Of a stretch of DNA of 64,000 nt, positions 8,465 through 17,726 are shown piece after piece. The stretch spans positions 124,001 through 188,000 of the forward strand of contig JAHJUE010000009.1 in assembly GCA_018829205.1 (NCBI GenBank), in the 5' to 3' direction. Within the stretch, counting starts at the first letter, position 1. Every line of letters begins with the position of its first letter. The stretch comes from Bacteroidota bacterium (GTDB lineage Bacteria > Bacteroidota > Ignavibacteria > Ignavibacteriales > Melioribacteraceae). Below the pieces are notes generated by a model. That model had not been told where the DNA came from. It saw only the letters and a list, made by a program, of their open reading frames with translations, and did not search any database. The position numbers were made by a program, and so were the translations under genes.

Positions 8465-9610
8465 TTATAGAAGATGCATTAAAAATCCCATTAATATACC
8501 TGCCGCTACAGCCGACCCAATAACTCCCGCTACGTTAGGAGCCATTGCGTGCATAAGCAGATAATTGGAAGGATCTTCTTTTTGTCCCATGCTGTGAACA
8601 ACACGCGCGCTATCGGGTACCGCTGATACACCCGCCGCGCCGATCATAGGATTAAGCCTGTCTTCTCCTTTAAGGAAAAGATTCATAACTTTAGCAAATA
8701 ACACACCGCCTGCCGTAGCAATCATAAATGAAATTGCTCCGAGAACGAATATTAAAATTGACTGCGGTGTTAAAAATGTTGTTGCTTGTGTTGATGCGCC
8801 TACGGTCAATCCTAATAAAATTGTAACTATATCTATCAATGCCCTGTTAGCTGTTTCAGCAAGTCTTTTTGTAACTGTTGATTCTTTTAATAAGTTGCCG
8901 AAGAATAACATTCCTAAAAGCGGAAGAGCGCCGGGAGAAATAAACGTCGTTAAAATCATTCCGACTATCGGGAACATGATTTTTTCCAATTTGGAAACAG
9001 AACGAGGCGGTTTCATTTTAATTATTCTTTCTTCTTTAGATGTAAGAAGATTTATAATTGGAGGCTGTATAACCGGAACCAAGGCCATATAAGAATAAGC
9101 GGCGATAGCTATCGCCCCGATTAATTCGGGAGCCAGTTTTGATGCAAGGAAAATAGCTGTTGGTCCGTCTGCACCGCCGATAATACCAATTGCGGCTGCC
9201 TGTTCCTGTGTAAATCCAAGTGTAAGAGCGGCCATAAAAGTACCGAAAATACCTATCTGCGCCGCTGCGCCGAGCAGCATTAACTTGGGATTGGAAAGCA
9301 GCGCCGAAAAATCGGTCATAGCCCCGATACCAAGAAATATAAGCGGCGGATATATTCCTTTAACAACACCGAAATACAAATAGTTAAGAACACTTCCGTC
9401 TTCATAAATACCGATCTGCAAGCCAACATTTTCCAGAAAAGGAATATTGCCAACTAGAATTCCGAACCCAATCGGCACTAATAAAAGCGGTTCATAGTCT
9501 TTTGCGATAGCCAGATAAATAAATATTAGTCCTATCGCAATCATTACGAGATGACCGGGGGTAACATTCGCGAATCCGGTAAACTCAAAAAATTGATAAA
9601 GTCCCTGCAT
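8465..9610 (-). CDS. mmdB: Sodium-pumping decarboxylase beta subunit (OadB/MmdB family)
   Basis: Integral membrane subunit that decarboxylates carboxybiotin and exports Na+ with the released energy. The 381 residues are almost wholly hydrophobic segments, with family strings GIGAMTDFSALLSNPK, GIIGGADGPTAIF (the GGADGPT region near the Na+ site) and GAAGVSAVPDSARVV. The ATG is preceded by GGAGGGTAACC, in which the TAA is the stop of the upstream biotin-carrier gene, so translation is coupled. It is the last gene of the operon, followed by a strong terminator. Oxaloacetate or glutaconyl-CoA decarboxylases use the same subunit; the alpha subunit and epimerase point to methylmalonyl-CoA. Confidence 0.92.
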   Translation of the reverse strand: MQGLYQFFEFTGFANVTPGHLVMIAIGLIFIYLAIAKDYEPLLLVPIGFGILVGNIPFLENVGLQIGIYEDGSVLNYLYFGVVKGIYPPLIFLGIGAMTDFSALLSNPKLMLLGAAAQIGIFGTFMAALTLGFTQEQAAAIGIIGGADGPTAIFLASKLAPELIGAIAIAAYSYMALVPVIQPPIINLLTSKEERIIKMKPPRSVSKLEKIMFPIVGMILTTFISPGALPLLGMLFFGNLLKESTVTKRLAETANRALIDIVTILLGLTVGASTQATTFLTPQSILIFVLGAISFMIATAGGVLFAKVMNLFLKGEDRLNPMIGAAGVSAVPDSARVVHSMGQKEDPSNYLLMHAMAPNVAGVIGSAVAAGILMGFLMHLL

Positions 9611-9612
9611 GG

Positions 9613-10050
9613 TTACCCTCCGATTTCCGCGAGAACATCACCTTCAAGAACGGAATCCCCGGGTTTAACTTTTAGTGAAAGAATTTTTCCTTCTTTATCG
9701 GCTTTAATATTGTTTTCCATCTTCATCGCTTCCATAATTAATAAGGTATCGCCGACTTTAACAATATCGCCTTCTTTAACTTTTACTTCCAAAATTACTC
9801 CGGGCAGAGGAGCTTTAATGTGTCCCGCTCCTTTAGACTCAGATGGTTTGCTTGTTTTAGCTCTGTCGGCTTCTGAGCTGGGCACTACCGCAGATCTTGT
9901 TAATTTTGGAGTTTTAATTTCTTTCTTTTGTTTAACAACCTCAACCTGATAGGTCGTTCCGTTTACTTCAATCTCAGCTATGTCGTCTTCAATATTAAGA
10001 ATATCGACATCATAATTATTTCCGCGAATAATAAATTTAAATTTCTTCAT
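9613..10050 (-). CDS. mmdC: Biotin carboxyl-carrier subunit of methylmalonyl-CoA decarboxylase
   Basis: Small biotin carrier that shuttles CO2 between the carboxyltransferase and the membrane pump. Residues 1-40 form a beta-rich start, 45-78 a Pro/Ser/Lys/Ala linker, and 79-145 a biotinyl domain with EAMKMEN, where Lys110 is the biotinylated lysine. Its TAA stop lies inside the ribosome-binding site of the next gene (mmdB). Length and layout match the gamma subunit of methylmalonyl-CoA decarboxylase or the carrier of oxaloacetate decarboxylase-like enzymes. Confidence 0.92.
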   Translation of the reverse strand: MKKFKFIIRGNNYDVDILNIEDDIAEIEVNGTTYQVEVVKQKKEIKTPKLTRSAVVPSSEADRAKTSKPSESKGAGHIKAPLPGVILEVKVKEGDIVKVGDTLLIMEAMKMENNIKADKEGKILSLKVKPGDSVLEGDVLAEIGG

Positions 10051-10062
10051 TTTAGTTCCGGT

Positions 10063-10488
10063 TTATTTTCTTGGTGATTGCCTTAGTCCGTAAATTTTTG
10101 AGCTCCAAGGCGAATATGGTCTTTGGACCTTTTTAATTGTTAGTACTGTATTTTCCATATCATGGACTTCGGCAAAATACAAATGTATTGCCATCGCAAT
10201 TGCGGCATTGGTTTCGTCTGATATTGATAGATCTTCAATATCGGCGGCCCTATGACCTGTTTCTTTAAGTTTTTTCCTTTGCTTTAAGGCAAGAATGTTT
10301 TTTATTCTGCTTATGAACGTAGCGAGCAGGAGTAAGGATGTGAAGACTATGATATATCCGACCAATGATATAAATAATCCGTCGCCGTCAATCATTTTTT
10401 CCGGCGAAAAAGTTATTTCATTAAATAAGTCGGATTTTTCCGCCGCTGCTTTTACGCTGTCCGATACACTTTTTATTTCTAAAATCAT
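10063..10488 (-). CDS. mmdD: OadG/MmdD-like small membrane subunit
   Basis: A 141-residue protein with one membrane segment (about 37-58, SLVGYIIVFTSLLLLATFI) followed by a basic stretch and a soluble tail ending in SPWSSKIYGLRQSPRK. This fits the delta/gamma subunit that anchors and assembles sodium-pumping decarboxylases. It begins 16 bases after mmdA with AGAGGA before the ATG, and mmdC follows after 12 bases. Sequence conservation in this family is low, so the call leans on topology and operon position. The 30-odd residues before the membrane segment are longer than in many homologues. Confidence 0.75.
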   Translation of the reverse strand: MILEIKSVSDSVKAAAEKSDLFNEITFSPEKMIDGDGLFISLVGYIIVFTSLLLLATFISRIKNILALKQRKKLKETGHRAADIEDLSISDETNAAIAMAIHLYFAEVHDMENTVLTIKKVQRPYSPWSSKIYGLRQSPRK

Positions 10489-10504
10489 TTTATTATCCTC
10501 TCAA

Positions 10505-12064
10505 TTATAATGGAATATTGGAATGTTTTTTTGGAGGGTTTGTATCCTTTTTAGTTGAAAGCATTTGCAATGCTCTTATAACTCTGAACCTTGTATTCCT
10601 TGGTTCAATTACATCATCTATATAACCGTATTTTGCGGCTACGTAAGGAGTAGCGAACTTACGTTTGTATTCTTCTTCTTTTTCTGAAATGAATTTTACT
10701 CTTTCGGCGTCGTCGGTAATATCATTTAATTCTTTTGCGTGAAGCACTTCAATTGCTCCTTTTGGACCCATTACAGCTATTTCGGCATTCGGCCAAGCGT
10801 AATTGATATCTCCTCTTAAATGTTTGGAACTCATAACATCATAAGCTCCGCCGTAAGCTTTGCGCAGGATAATCGTAACTTTGGGAACTGTAGCTTCGCC
10901 GTATGCAAATAATAATTTCGCTCCGTGCAGAATTATTCCGCCGTATTCCTGAGCCGTTCCCGGCAAAAATCCGGGTACGTCAACCAATGTTACAATCGGT
11001 ATGTTAAAGGCGTCGCAGAATCTTACAAATCTAGCGGCTTTTCTTGAAGCATTAATGTCAAGAACACCGGCTAAATAACTGGGCTGATTAGCGACAATCC
11101 CGACCGGCGCTCCGTTAAACTTCGCGAATCCAGTTATGATATTCGGAGCGTAGTTTCTTTGAACTTCTAAGAATTCACTATAATCGACAATAGAATGAAT
11201 AACATCTTTAACATCGTAAGGTTTGTTCGGACTTTCCGGAATAATCTGATTTAATGCATCATCAAGTCTGTCAATAGGATCGTCGCAGGAAGTGATTGGC
11301 GGTTCTTCCATATTATTTTGCGGAAGATAACTTAACAGTTTCCGGATTATTAAAATTCCTTCCTGTTCATCCTCTGCTGCAAAATGAGTTACGCCTGATT
11401 TTGAAGCATGTATAGACGCGCCGCCTAATTCTTCATCAGTTACAATTTCACCTGTAACCGTTTTAACAACCTTTGGTCCGGTTACAAACATATAACTGGT
11501 GCCTTTAGCCATAATTGTAAAATCGGTTAAAGCAGGCGAATATACCGCGCCTCCTGCGCATGGTCCGAATATAGCGGATATTTGAGGGATAACTCCAGAG
11601 GCCATAATATTCCTTTGAAAAATATCGGCGTAACCTCCGAGACTTTTAACACCTTCCTGAATACGCGCGCCGCCGCTGTCGTTTATTCCAATTACCGGGG
11701 CGCCGACCTTCATAGCTTTATCCAATACCTTGCATATTTTCTGAGCGTACATTTCGGAAAGTGAACCGCCGAAAACAGTAAAGTCTTGTGAAAAAATATA
11801 AACAAGTCTACCGTCAATAGTTCCGTATCCAGTTACAACACCGTCTGATAAATACGATTGTTTGTCTAACCCGAAATCAACTGTTCTGTGAGAAACAAAC
11901 ATATCAAATTCTTCAAAACTTCCCTCATCAAGCAGCAAGTCTATTCTCTCACGCGCTGTGTATTTTCCTTTTTTGTGCTGCGATTCAATTCGTTTTTCAC
12001 CGCCGCCTAATCGCGCCTTTGCGCGCATATCCATCAGCTCTTTAATTTTGTCTTCAATTGCCAT
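10505..12064 (-). CDS. mmdA: Methylmalonyl-CoA decarboxylase alpha / propionyl-CoA carboxylase beta-type carboxyltransferase
   Basis: Biotin-dependent carboxyltransferase of 519 residues that moves CO2 from methylmalonyl-CoA to biotin, giving propionyl-CoA. The crotonase-fold halves show [25 protein letters not shown] and [16 protein letters not shown] in the N half, and [26 protein letters not shown] with [15 protein letters not shown] in the C half. The same family includes propionyl-CoA carboxylase beta. Neighbouring membrane beta and delta subunits and the absence of a biotin carboxylase gene favour the decarboxylase. The start at 12064 is supported by GGAG six bases upstream. Confidence 0.9.
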   Translation of the reverse strand: MAIEDKIKELMDMRAKARLGGGEKRIESQHKKGKYTARERIDLLLDEGSFEEFDMFVSHRTVDFGLDKQSYLSDGVVTGYGTIDGRLVYIFSQDFTVFGGSLSEMYAQKICKVLDKAMKVGAPVIGINDSGGARIQEGVKSLGGYADIFQRNIMASGVIPQISAIFGPCAGGAVYSPALTDFTIMAKGTSYMFVTGPKVVKTVTGEIVTDEELGGASIHASKSGVTHFAAEDEQEGILIIRKLLSYLPQNNMEEPPITSCDDPIDRLDDALNQIIPESPNKPYDVKDVIHSIVDYSEFLEVQRNYAPNIITGFAKFNGAPVGIVANQPSYLAGVLDINASRKAARFVRFCDAFNIPIVTLVDVPGFLPGTAQEYGGIILHGAKLLFAYGEATVPKVTIILRKAYGGAYDVMSSKHLRGDINYAWPNAEIAVMGPKGAIEVLHAKELNDITDDAERVKFISEKEEEYKRKFATPYVAAKYGYIDDVIEPRNTRFRVIRALQMLSTKKDTNPPKKHSNIPL

Positions 12065-12105
12065 TTTAGCTCCGTAACATTACCTGTTAGCTTTTAGTTG
12101 TTTTA

Positions 12106-12522
12106 TTATTCTTTGTTATTTAAATCTTCGCAGAATTCAGTAAGTACGCCGTTGGTAGATTTGGGATGAAGGAACGCAATGTTTAATCCTTCTGCTCCTT
12201 TACGCGGTACTGAATCAATTAATCTTATTCCTTTTTCTTCTGCTTCCTTTAACGCGCCTTGCAAATTTTCCACATGAAATGCGAGGTGGTGAATTCCTTC
12301 TCCCTTTTTTTCGATAAACTTTCCGATTGGTCCTTCGGGATCGGTTGATTCCAAAAGTTCTATTTTAGTTTGACCGATTTTGAAAAAAGCAGTTTTCACT
12401 TTTTGATCTTTTACTTCTTCAATTGAATAACATTTTAATCCGAGAATACCTTCATAATATTTAATAGATTCTTCGAGGTTGTTTACTGCGATTCCGATGT
12501 GTTCAATGTGTGTCAAGTTCAT
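12106..12522 (-). CDS. mce: Methylmalonyl-CoA epimerase
   Basis: Interconverts the (R) and (S) forms of methylmalonyl-CoA, linking the decarboxylase to the mutase. It is a vicinal-oxygen-chelate protein: [18 protein letters not shown] at the start gives the first metal His, and GIHHLAFHV holds another ligand. The open frame extends 12 codons further upstream, but the ATG at 12522 is chosen because GAGG lies six bases before it and homologues begin at this point; the protein is then 138 residues. It is the promoter-proximal gene of the decarboxylase operon, 41 bases before mmdA. Confidence 0.93.
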   Translation of the reverse strand: MNLTHIEHIGIAVNNLEESIKYYEGILGLKCYSIEEVKDQKVKTAFFKIGQTKIELLESTDPEGPIGKFIEKKGEGIHHLAFHVENLQGALKEAEEKGIRLIDSVPRKGAEGLNIAFLHPKSTNGVLTEFCEDLNNKE

Positions 12523-12724
12523 AATTTCCTCAAATGTTATTTTTGAATAAAATAACAATCAATTTATGTGCCCTGAATTTTTATACATTAAAATAACAAA
12601 AGGACAAAAAACAGAAAGTAATAAGACTATAGATACGAAAAATATAAACAACTTATTCTCAATAGTTGGAATAAACTTATAGGAAATGAAAATTGAGAAA
12701 AAACAATTATTTTCAAATTAGTAC

Positions 12725-12755
12725 TTGACAATTCTTTACATAAACTATATTTTTG
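12725..12755 (+). promoter_or_regulatory. Promoter of tRNA-Asn
   Basis: TTGACA (12725-12730), a 17-base spacer, then TATTTTTG (12748-12755), which fits the TAnnTTTG -7 element of Bacteroidota-type promoters. The tRNA begins 15 bases later. Confidence 0.65.
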
Positions 12756-12769
12756 AAGCTCATTTTTAT

Positions 12770-12841
<72 letters not shown>

Positions 12842-12985
12842 CAAAGAGTTCTTTGGATTTTTGCTGTTTACTCTTTTGTTAGAACTTGAGCAATAATCGT
12901 AAAAGCAATTTTTTTTACTTTTTGGTTTCAGAAGCTCTGTTCGTTTAATTAATTCTTTTGTTTAACAATTAATAGGTAGCGCAAC

Positions 12986-13195
12986 ATGTCAGAGCGTGTA
13001 AAAGGAACCGTTAAATGGTTCAACAGCTCTAAGGGCTATGGCTTTATCTCTCGCGAAGGCGGAGAAGATGTTTTTGTTCATTATCAATCAATAGTTGGTG
13101 ACGGATACAAAACATTGGAAGAAGGTCAAACTGTAGAATTTACAGTTGGACAAGGTCAAAAAGGTCCTCAGGCTCAAGAAGTAAAAGTTGCTTAA
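12986..13195 (+). CDS. cspA: Cold-shock domain protein (Csp family)
   Basis: A 69-residue single-stranded nucleic-acid-binding protein made of one cold-shock domain. RNP1 (KGYGFISRE, about 16-24) and RNP2 (VFVHY, about 29-33) are intact, and the start [13 protein letters not shown] is typical. These proteins melt RNA structure in the cold or in growth. The region between tRNA-Asn and the start is long and T-rich, as expected for a csp leader, but I could not fix a promoter there. A strong terminator follows. Confidence 0.96.
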   Translation: MSERVKGTVKWFNSSKGYGFISREGGEDVFVHYQSIVGDGYKTLEEGQTVEFTVGQGQKGPQAQEVKVA

Positions 13196-13215
13196 GTTTT
13201 AAGACAAGTTTTACA

Positions 13216-13247
13216 AAAAAAGAGACGTTCTGCGTCTCTTTTTTTTT
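13216..13247 (+). terminator. Terminator after the cold-shock gene
   Basis: AGAGACG (13221-13227) pairs with CGTCTCT (13233-13239), extended by A:T pairs and followed by a nine-T run. It lies about 20 bases after the csp stop codon. Confidence 0.93.
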
Positions 13248-13386
13248 GTCATTTCCCGCTATGCCTTGCTTATTTCATAAATTTATTTTAGTACATCCAT
13301 ATTTAACTTATTTCTTCCCCATAGAAAATAGGTTTAAGTTATTTTTGTAACTTATTAAAAAACAAAAGTTTATTACGTTAACAAAC

Positions 13387-13417
13387 TTGACATTTCATCC
13401 TATTTATTATAATTTTC
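13387..13417 (+). promoter_or_regulatory. Promoter upstream of the tiny lipoprotein-like ORF
   Basis: TTGACA (13387-13392), a 17-base spacer and TAATTTTC (13410-13417); an overlapping TATAAT is at 13408-13413. The spacing equals that of the tRNA promoters. The gap 13196-13684 otherwise holds the csp terminator, this promoter and the small ORF at 13473. Confidence 0.55.
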
Positions 13418-13472
13418 CGGCGTTTACAATTACTAACTATTATTCTTATTATAAAATTCTACTGTGTGGAAA

Positions 13473-13559
13473 ATGAAAAAATTATTCTTTATTTATGTTC
13501 TGTTATTAAGCCTGGTTGTAGTTTCCGCATTATATGCCTGTCAGACTTCATTTTTTTAA
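13473..13559 (+). CDS. Tiny lipoprotein-like peptide (28 aa), putative
   Basis: ATG at 13473 opens a 28-codon frame: two lysines, a hydrophobic core (residues 4-20), then LYAC with Cys23 and five further residues (QTSFF). The shape is a lipoprotein signal peptide with almost no mature part, similar in plan to entericidin-like peptides. A promoter lies about 60 bases upstream and TGTGGA precedes the start. It could instead be a leader peptide for the downstream secreted protein, or a chance frame. No sequence family was recognised. Confidence 0.4.
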   Translation: MKKLFFIYVLLLSLVVVSALYACQTSFF

Positions 13560-13684
13560 GACTCAATTGCGGTTTCCTCCTCAAAGCATAATTAAGTTTT
13601 TAGATTTTCTTACCATTATTATTTTTTATAAATTACTTCCGTTTAATAGAATTGATTTACTTTTATTCCTAATGAGATTATATA

Positions 13685-16321
13685 ATGCAGTATTTTTCAA
13701 AAAAAAATAGAATAAAATTTACTGCAGTTAGTTTGTCGCTTTGCGGAATTTTTTTCTTCGGAAACATTATATTCTCACAAAATCTTGAAATTATAGAAAA
13801 AAATTCCTCATCAGTCTTTAAATTGCTGGAATACTGGAGCAGCTCCAGAACTTACCCTAATAAAAACATCCCTTCCGATGTATTAATAAAAGCAAAAGAA
13901 TATTCCAAAATTAATCTGGAAAAGAAATTAAATAAAACAAACGAACCGGATCCATGGAAAGCTATTGGTCCAAACAATATCGGCGGAAGAACTCTTTGTT
14001 TGGCTATTAATCCTCTTAACACCGAAACAATATATGCCGGAAGCGCCGGAGGCGGACTTTGGAGAAGTTATTCGGGCGGTATTGGAGCCGAGGCATGGCA
14101 GTATGTTTCCACTGGATTTCCTGTTACGTCCGTCAGCGCTATAGCAATTGATCCGGTTGATACAAATAGAATTTATATAGGCACAGGTGAAGTCTATAAT
14201 TTTAAACAAACAGGAACCGGATTTGCAGATAAACTTACAACCGGAAGTTACGGCATCGGGATTATAAAAACATCCGACGGCGGTATAACCTGGGAACAAA
14301 GTTTAAACTGGAGCGATAGCCTGCAGGTAGGAATTAATGATATCAAAATTGATGTTTATAACAGAAATATAATTTGGGCCGCAACTACTGAAGGCACGTA
14401 TAAAAACTTATTTTACGGCGACCGTAATTTTTGGTACCGTGTTCATGATGTTAAAATGGCAACTGATATTGTTATCAGTCCCACAAATCCCAACAGGGTA
14501 TTTGTAGCCTGCGGAAATTTAGGCAGTGATAAAAACGGATTATATAAAACTGATAACGGCGGGAATGCATGGACAAACATGTACGTCTTTCCTCCCACTT
14601 CTTCGGTCTTCCTTAACGGCAAATCCAAAATTGATGTGTCGCAGTCCGAACCCAATATTTTATTTGCCACTTCAGGGTACGGCGATTATTCTAAAAATTT
14701 AAATACCGCAACCTGGTCTTACAAAACGGATAACAACGGAACATTCTGGATACCTACTCCAAGTCCTTTTATTAATTGGGCATCTTATAATGGATGGTAT
14801 TCTCACGATATAGCAATCAATCCTAAAAATGCAAAAGAGATAATTGCGGGAGGTTTATATCTTTGGAAATCTTCCGACGGCGGATCAACATTTAAACAAA
14901 TTTCCAACGGGAATATTTATTCAGGTTTTATTGAACCGGGGCAGCCTGAGGGGGACGACAAATACGTTCATCAAAATTTACATGGAATTGTTTATCACCC
15001 GACAAATACAAATGTAATATATTTTGCTACCGACGGAGGCATTTTCCGAACAACCGACGGGGGAGAGTCTTTTGAGTCCTGCAACGGCGGGTACCAGACA
15101 AGTAATTTTTACGGGGGTTTTTCAATTTCGCAGCAGGATAAAAATTTTATAATAGGTGGCGCACAAGGTAACGGTACAAATATTTATTCCGGATCAAATA
15201 CATGGCGCAAGTATGTATTGCCTTTCGACGGCGGAATCACCGGAATTAATTCTTTGGACGATAATGTAGTTTATGCTTCCTATCAGGGTTTAAATGTATT
15301 TAAATCCAAAGATAAAGGAACTTCATTCGGGCATTTAACAATTCCCGGGGCCGGTTCCGAAACAGCTTATATTGCGCCGTTTGCACTTGGAAATAAAGAT
15401 CCCGATATAATTTATGCCGGAAGAGAAAAAATTTATAAATCGTTTGACGCAGGACTTACCTGGTTTGAATACAACAAAGGTGGAGTTCTTGACGGAAACC
15501 CGATTGTAAAAATCACCGTTGCACCTCAAAGTGATGATGTAGTTTTCGCGGCTACATTTCCTTTCGAACAAAAAGAAGCCGGCGTTAAAGCGGGACTTTT
15601 CAGATCTATTAACGGAGGCGATACCTGGACTGATATTACAAACGGTCTGCCTGATAGATTTATCGGATGTATATTTATTGACAACAAAAGTTATGTTTAC
15701 GTAACGCTTCTGGGATTCGGAACTTCTCATTTGTATATTTCTGAAGACCTCGGCCAGAATTGGGAAAATATTGGTTCCGGCTTGCCTGATGTTCCGGCCT
15801 CGGCTGTTATAGTTGATCCTGAAAATCCAACGCACATTTATTTGGGTAATGATCTTGGTGTATATTTATCTACCAATAACGGAACTTCATGGGAAAGTTT
15901 TTCACTTGGACTGCCGGATGCCGTTATTATTTCCGATTTAAAAATATTAAGATCCGACAGACTGCTCAGGGCGTCAACCAACGGAGCCGGATTTTTTGAA
16001 AGAAAACTTGTTACCGAAGAGCCAACAGTTATAAAAGAAGAAATAATAAATGCCGGGTATGAACTTTATCAAAATTATCCTAATCCATTTAATCCGCTTA
16101 CAAAAATAAAGTTTACGGTTCCGGATAATAACCAGCTATCGGTAAAATTAAAAGTGTATGACATTCTCGGAAATGAAATAAAAACATTATTAAATAAAAT
16201 TAAATCTCCGGGAACTTATGAAATTGAGTTTGACGGATCCGGCCTTTCAAGCGGAGTTTATTATTATAAACTTATAATTGGAAATTATTCGGTCACAAAA
16301 AAAATGCTTCTGTTAAAATGA
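13685..16321 (+). CDS. Secreted sortilin/BNR-like beta-propeller protein with type IX sorting domain
   Basis: An 878-residue surface or secreted protein. The N-terminal hydrophobic stretch (about 14-31) is a signal peptide. The body is made of propeller repeats with Asp-box-like motifs such as TSDGGITW, TDNGGNAW, SSDGGSTF, TTDGGESF and SINGGDTW, often followed by IYxGt strings, as in VPS10/sortilin and glycosidase-like propellers. The C-terminal 80 residues are a type IX domain (NYPNPFNPLTKI ... SSGVYYYKL ... KKMLLLK). No catalytic domain was seen, so binding or structural roles are likeliest. Start context is weak (no clear Shine-Dalgarno). Confidence 0.85.
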   Translation: MQYFSKKNRIKFTAVSLSLCGIFFFGNIIFSQNLEIIEKNSSSVFKLLEYWSSSRTYPNKNIPSDVLIKAKEYSKINLEKKLNKTNEPDPWKAIGPNNIGGRTLCLAINPLNTETIYAGSAGGGLWRSYSGGIGAEAWQYVSTGFPVTSVSAIAIDPVDTNRIYIGTGEVYNFKQTGTGFADKLTTGSYGIGIIKTSDGGITWEQSLNWSDSLQVGINDIKIDVYNRNIIWAATTEGTYKNLFYGDRNFWYRVHDVKMATDIVISPTNPNRVFVACGNLGSDKNGLYKTDNGGNAWTNMYVFPPTSSVFLNGKSKIDVSQSEPNILFATSGYGDYSKNLNTATWSYKTDNNGTFWIPTPSPFINWASYNGWYSHDIAINPKNAKEIIAGGLYLWKSSDGGSTFKQISNGNIYSGFIEPGQPEGDDKYVHQNLHGIVYHPTNTNVIYFATDGGIFRTTDGGESFESCNGGYQTSNFYGGFSISQQDKNFIIGGAQGNGTNIYSGSNTWRKYVLPFDGGITGINSLDDNVVYASYQGLNVFKSKDKGTSFGHLTIPGAGSETAYIAPFALGNKDPDIIYAGREKIYKSFDAGLTWFEYNKGGVLDGNPIVKITVAPQSDDVVFAATFPFEQKEAGVKAGLFRSINGGDTWTDITNGLPDRFIGCIFIDNKSYVYVTLLGFGTSHLYISEDLGQNWENIGSGLPDVPASAVIVDPENPTHIYLGNDLGVYLSTNNGTSWESFSLGLPDAVIISDLKILRSDRLLRASTNGAGFFERKLVTEEPTVIKEEIINAGYELYQNYPNPFNPLTKIKFTVPDNNQLSVKLKVYDILGNEIKTLLNKIKSPGTYEIEFDGSGLSSGVYYYKLIIGNYSVTKKMLLLK

Positions 16322-16393
16322 TTTTATTGCAATTGCCGGAAAAGTTTTTATTATTGAAACATTCCCGAATAATATATTTTATATTTCAAGTTA

Positions 16394-17692
16394 ATGGCAA
16401 ATAATAAGACTAACAAAATGCAGATTAACCTTAACTTAAACGTTAGGGGAATCCCTCAATCAGCGACTTTAAGAATCAATGAACAGTCGGAAGAATTAAA
16501 AAAACAAGGCCGTCAAATATATAAACTGGGACTTGGTCAATCGCCGTTTCCCGTTCCTGAACCGGTTGTAGAAGAACTAAGAGCGAACGCATATCAAAAA
16601 GACTACCTGCCTGTAAAAGGACTTAAAAGACTAAGAGAAGCAATCGCCGATTATCATCAGCGCAGGCAGGGTGTTAGTTATAGCTGGGAAGATGTATTAA
16701 TAGGACCGGGCTCAAAAGAGCTTATGTTTCTTCTGCAGTTTGTGTATTACGGCGATTTGGTAATACCTACGCCAAGCTGGGTATCATACGCTCCCCAGGC
16801 GCATATAATAGGAAGGCATGTAAGATGGCTTTCTACGCAAGTTGAAAACAACTGGAAACTTACTCCGTCAGAACTTTACAATATTTGCAAAGAAGATCCT
16901 GAACGACCTAGAATTGTTATACTTAATTATCCTTCCAATCCAAGCGGATGCACATATATAGTCGACGAGCTTAAAGAACTTGCCAAGGTCGCGAGAAAAT
17001 ATCAGGTGATTTTATTATCCGATGAAATATACGGCGAACTTCATCATCGGGGGCAGCATGTATCAATATCACGATTCTATCCGGAAGGGACAATAATATC
17101 GGGCGGTTTAAGTAAATGGTGCGGTGCCGGAGGGTGGAGGCTTGGCGCGTTTATATTTCCAAACTCCCTGAGATGGCTATTGGATTCAATGTCTTCAGTC
17201 GCGAGTGAAACATTTACATCCACAAGCGCGCCTATTCAATACGCTGCCGTAAGAGCATTTAAAGGCGGTATTGAAATTGAAAGATACCTTTGGCAGTCCA
17301 GAAGAATATTAAGAAATTTGGGCAAAGAACTAGCCAATAAATTAACTTCTGCCGGTGTAAAAGTTCCTATGCCGGAAGGGGGTTTTTATCTTTTCCCTGA
17401 TTTTAGTTTTTATAAAGATAAATTGAACGCGAAAGGAATAAAAACCAGCAATGAGCTTTGTTCAAACCTGCTTAATGAAACGGGAGTAGCAATATTGCCG
17501 GGATCGGATTTCGGCAGACCAGCGGATGAATTAACCGCGCGTTTGGCTTATGTTGATTTTGACGGCGCACGTGCTCTTGCCGCGGCAGAACAAATTCCGT
17601 CCGATAAAAATTTAAATGGCCAGTTTCTTGAAACTTCATGCGGAAGACTGCTTGAAGCAGTAAATAAAATCTGCGATTGGCTTAATGATTAA
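16394..17692 (+). CDS. Class I/II pyridoxal-phosphate aminotransferase
   Basis: A 432-residue fold-type I aminotransferase. The motifs are NYPSNPSG (about 178-185), SDEIYGEL (about 209-216) and the PLP-lysine region SGGLSKWCGAGGWRLG with Lys241. It resembles aspartate/tyrosine-type aminotransferases, but the exact amino donor cannot be read from sequence. A second in-frame ATG eight codons in (MQINLNL) is an alternative start. The acetoacetyl-CoA synthetase gene begins 34 bases after its stop, so the two may be co-transcribed. Confidence 0.87.
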   Translation: MANNKTNKMQINLNLNVRGIPQSATLRINEQSEELKKQGRQIYKLGLGQSPFPVPEPVVEELRANAYQKDYLPVKGLKRLREAIADYHQRRQGVSYSWEDVLIGPGSKELMFLLQFVYYGDLVIPTPSWVSYAPQAHIIGRHVRWLSTQVENNWKLTPSELYNICKEDPERPRIVILNYPSNPSGCTYIVDELKELAKVARKYQVILLSDEIYGELHHRGQHVSISRFYPEGTIISGGLSKWCGAGGWRLGAFIFPNSLRWLLDSMSSVASETFTSTSAPIQYAAVRAFKGGIEIERYLWQSRRILRNLGKELANKLTSAGVKVPMPEGGFYLFPDFSFYKDKLNAKGIKTSNELCSNLLNETGVAILPGSDFGRPADELTARLAYVDFDGARALAAAEQIPSDKNLNGQFLETSCGRLLEAVNKICDWLND

Positions 17693-17726
17693 TTCATCTG
17701 ATTTTAATACATAAGAAAATTTAATT

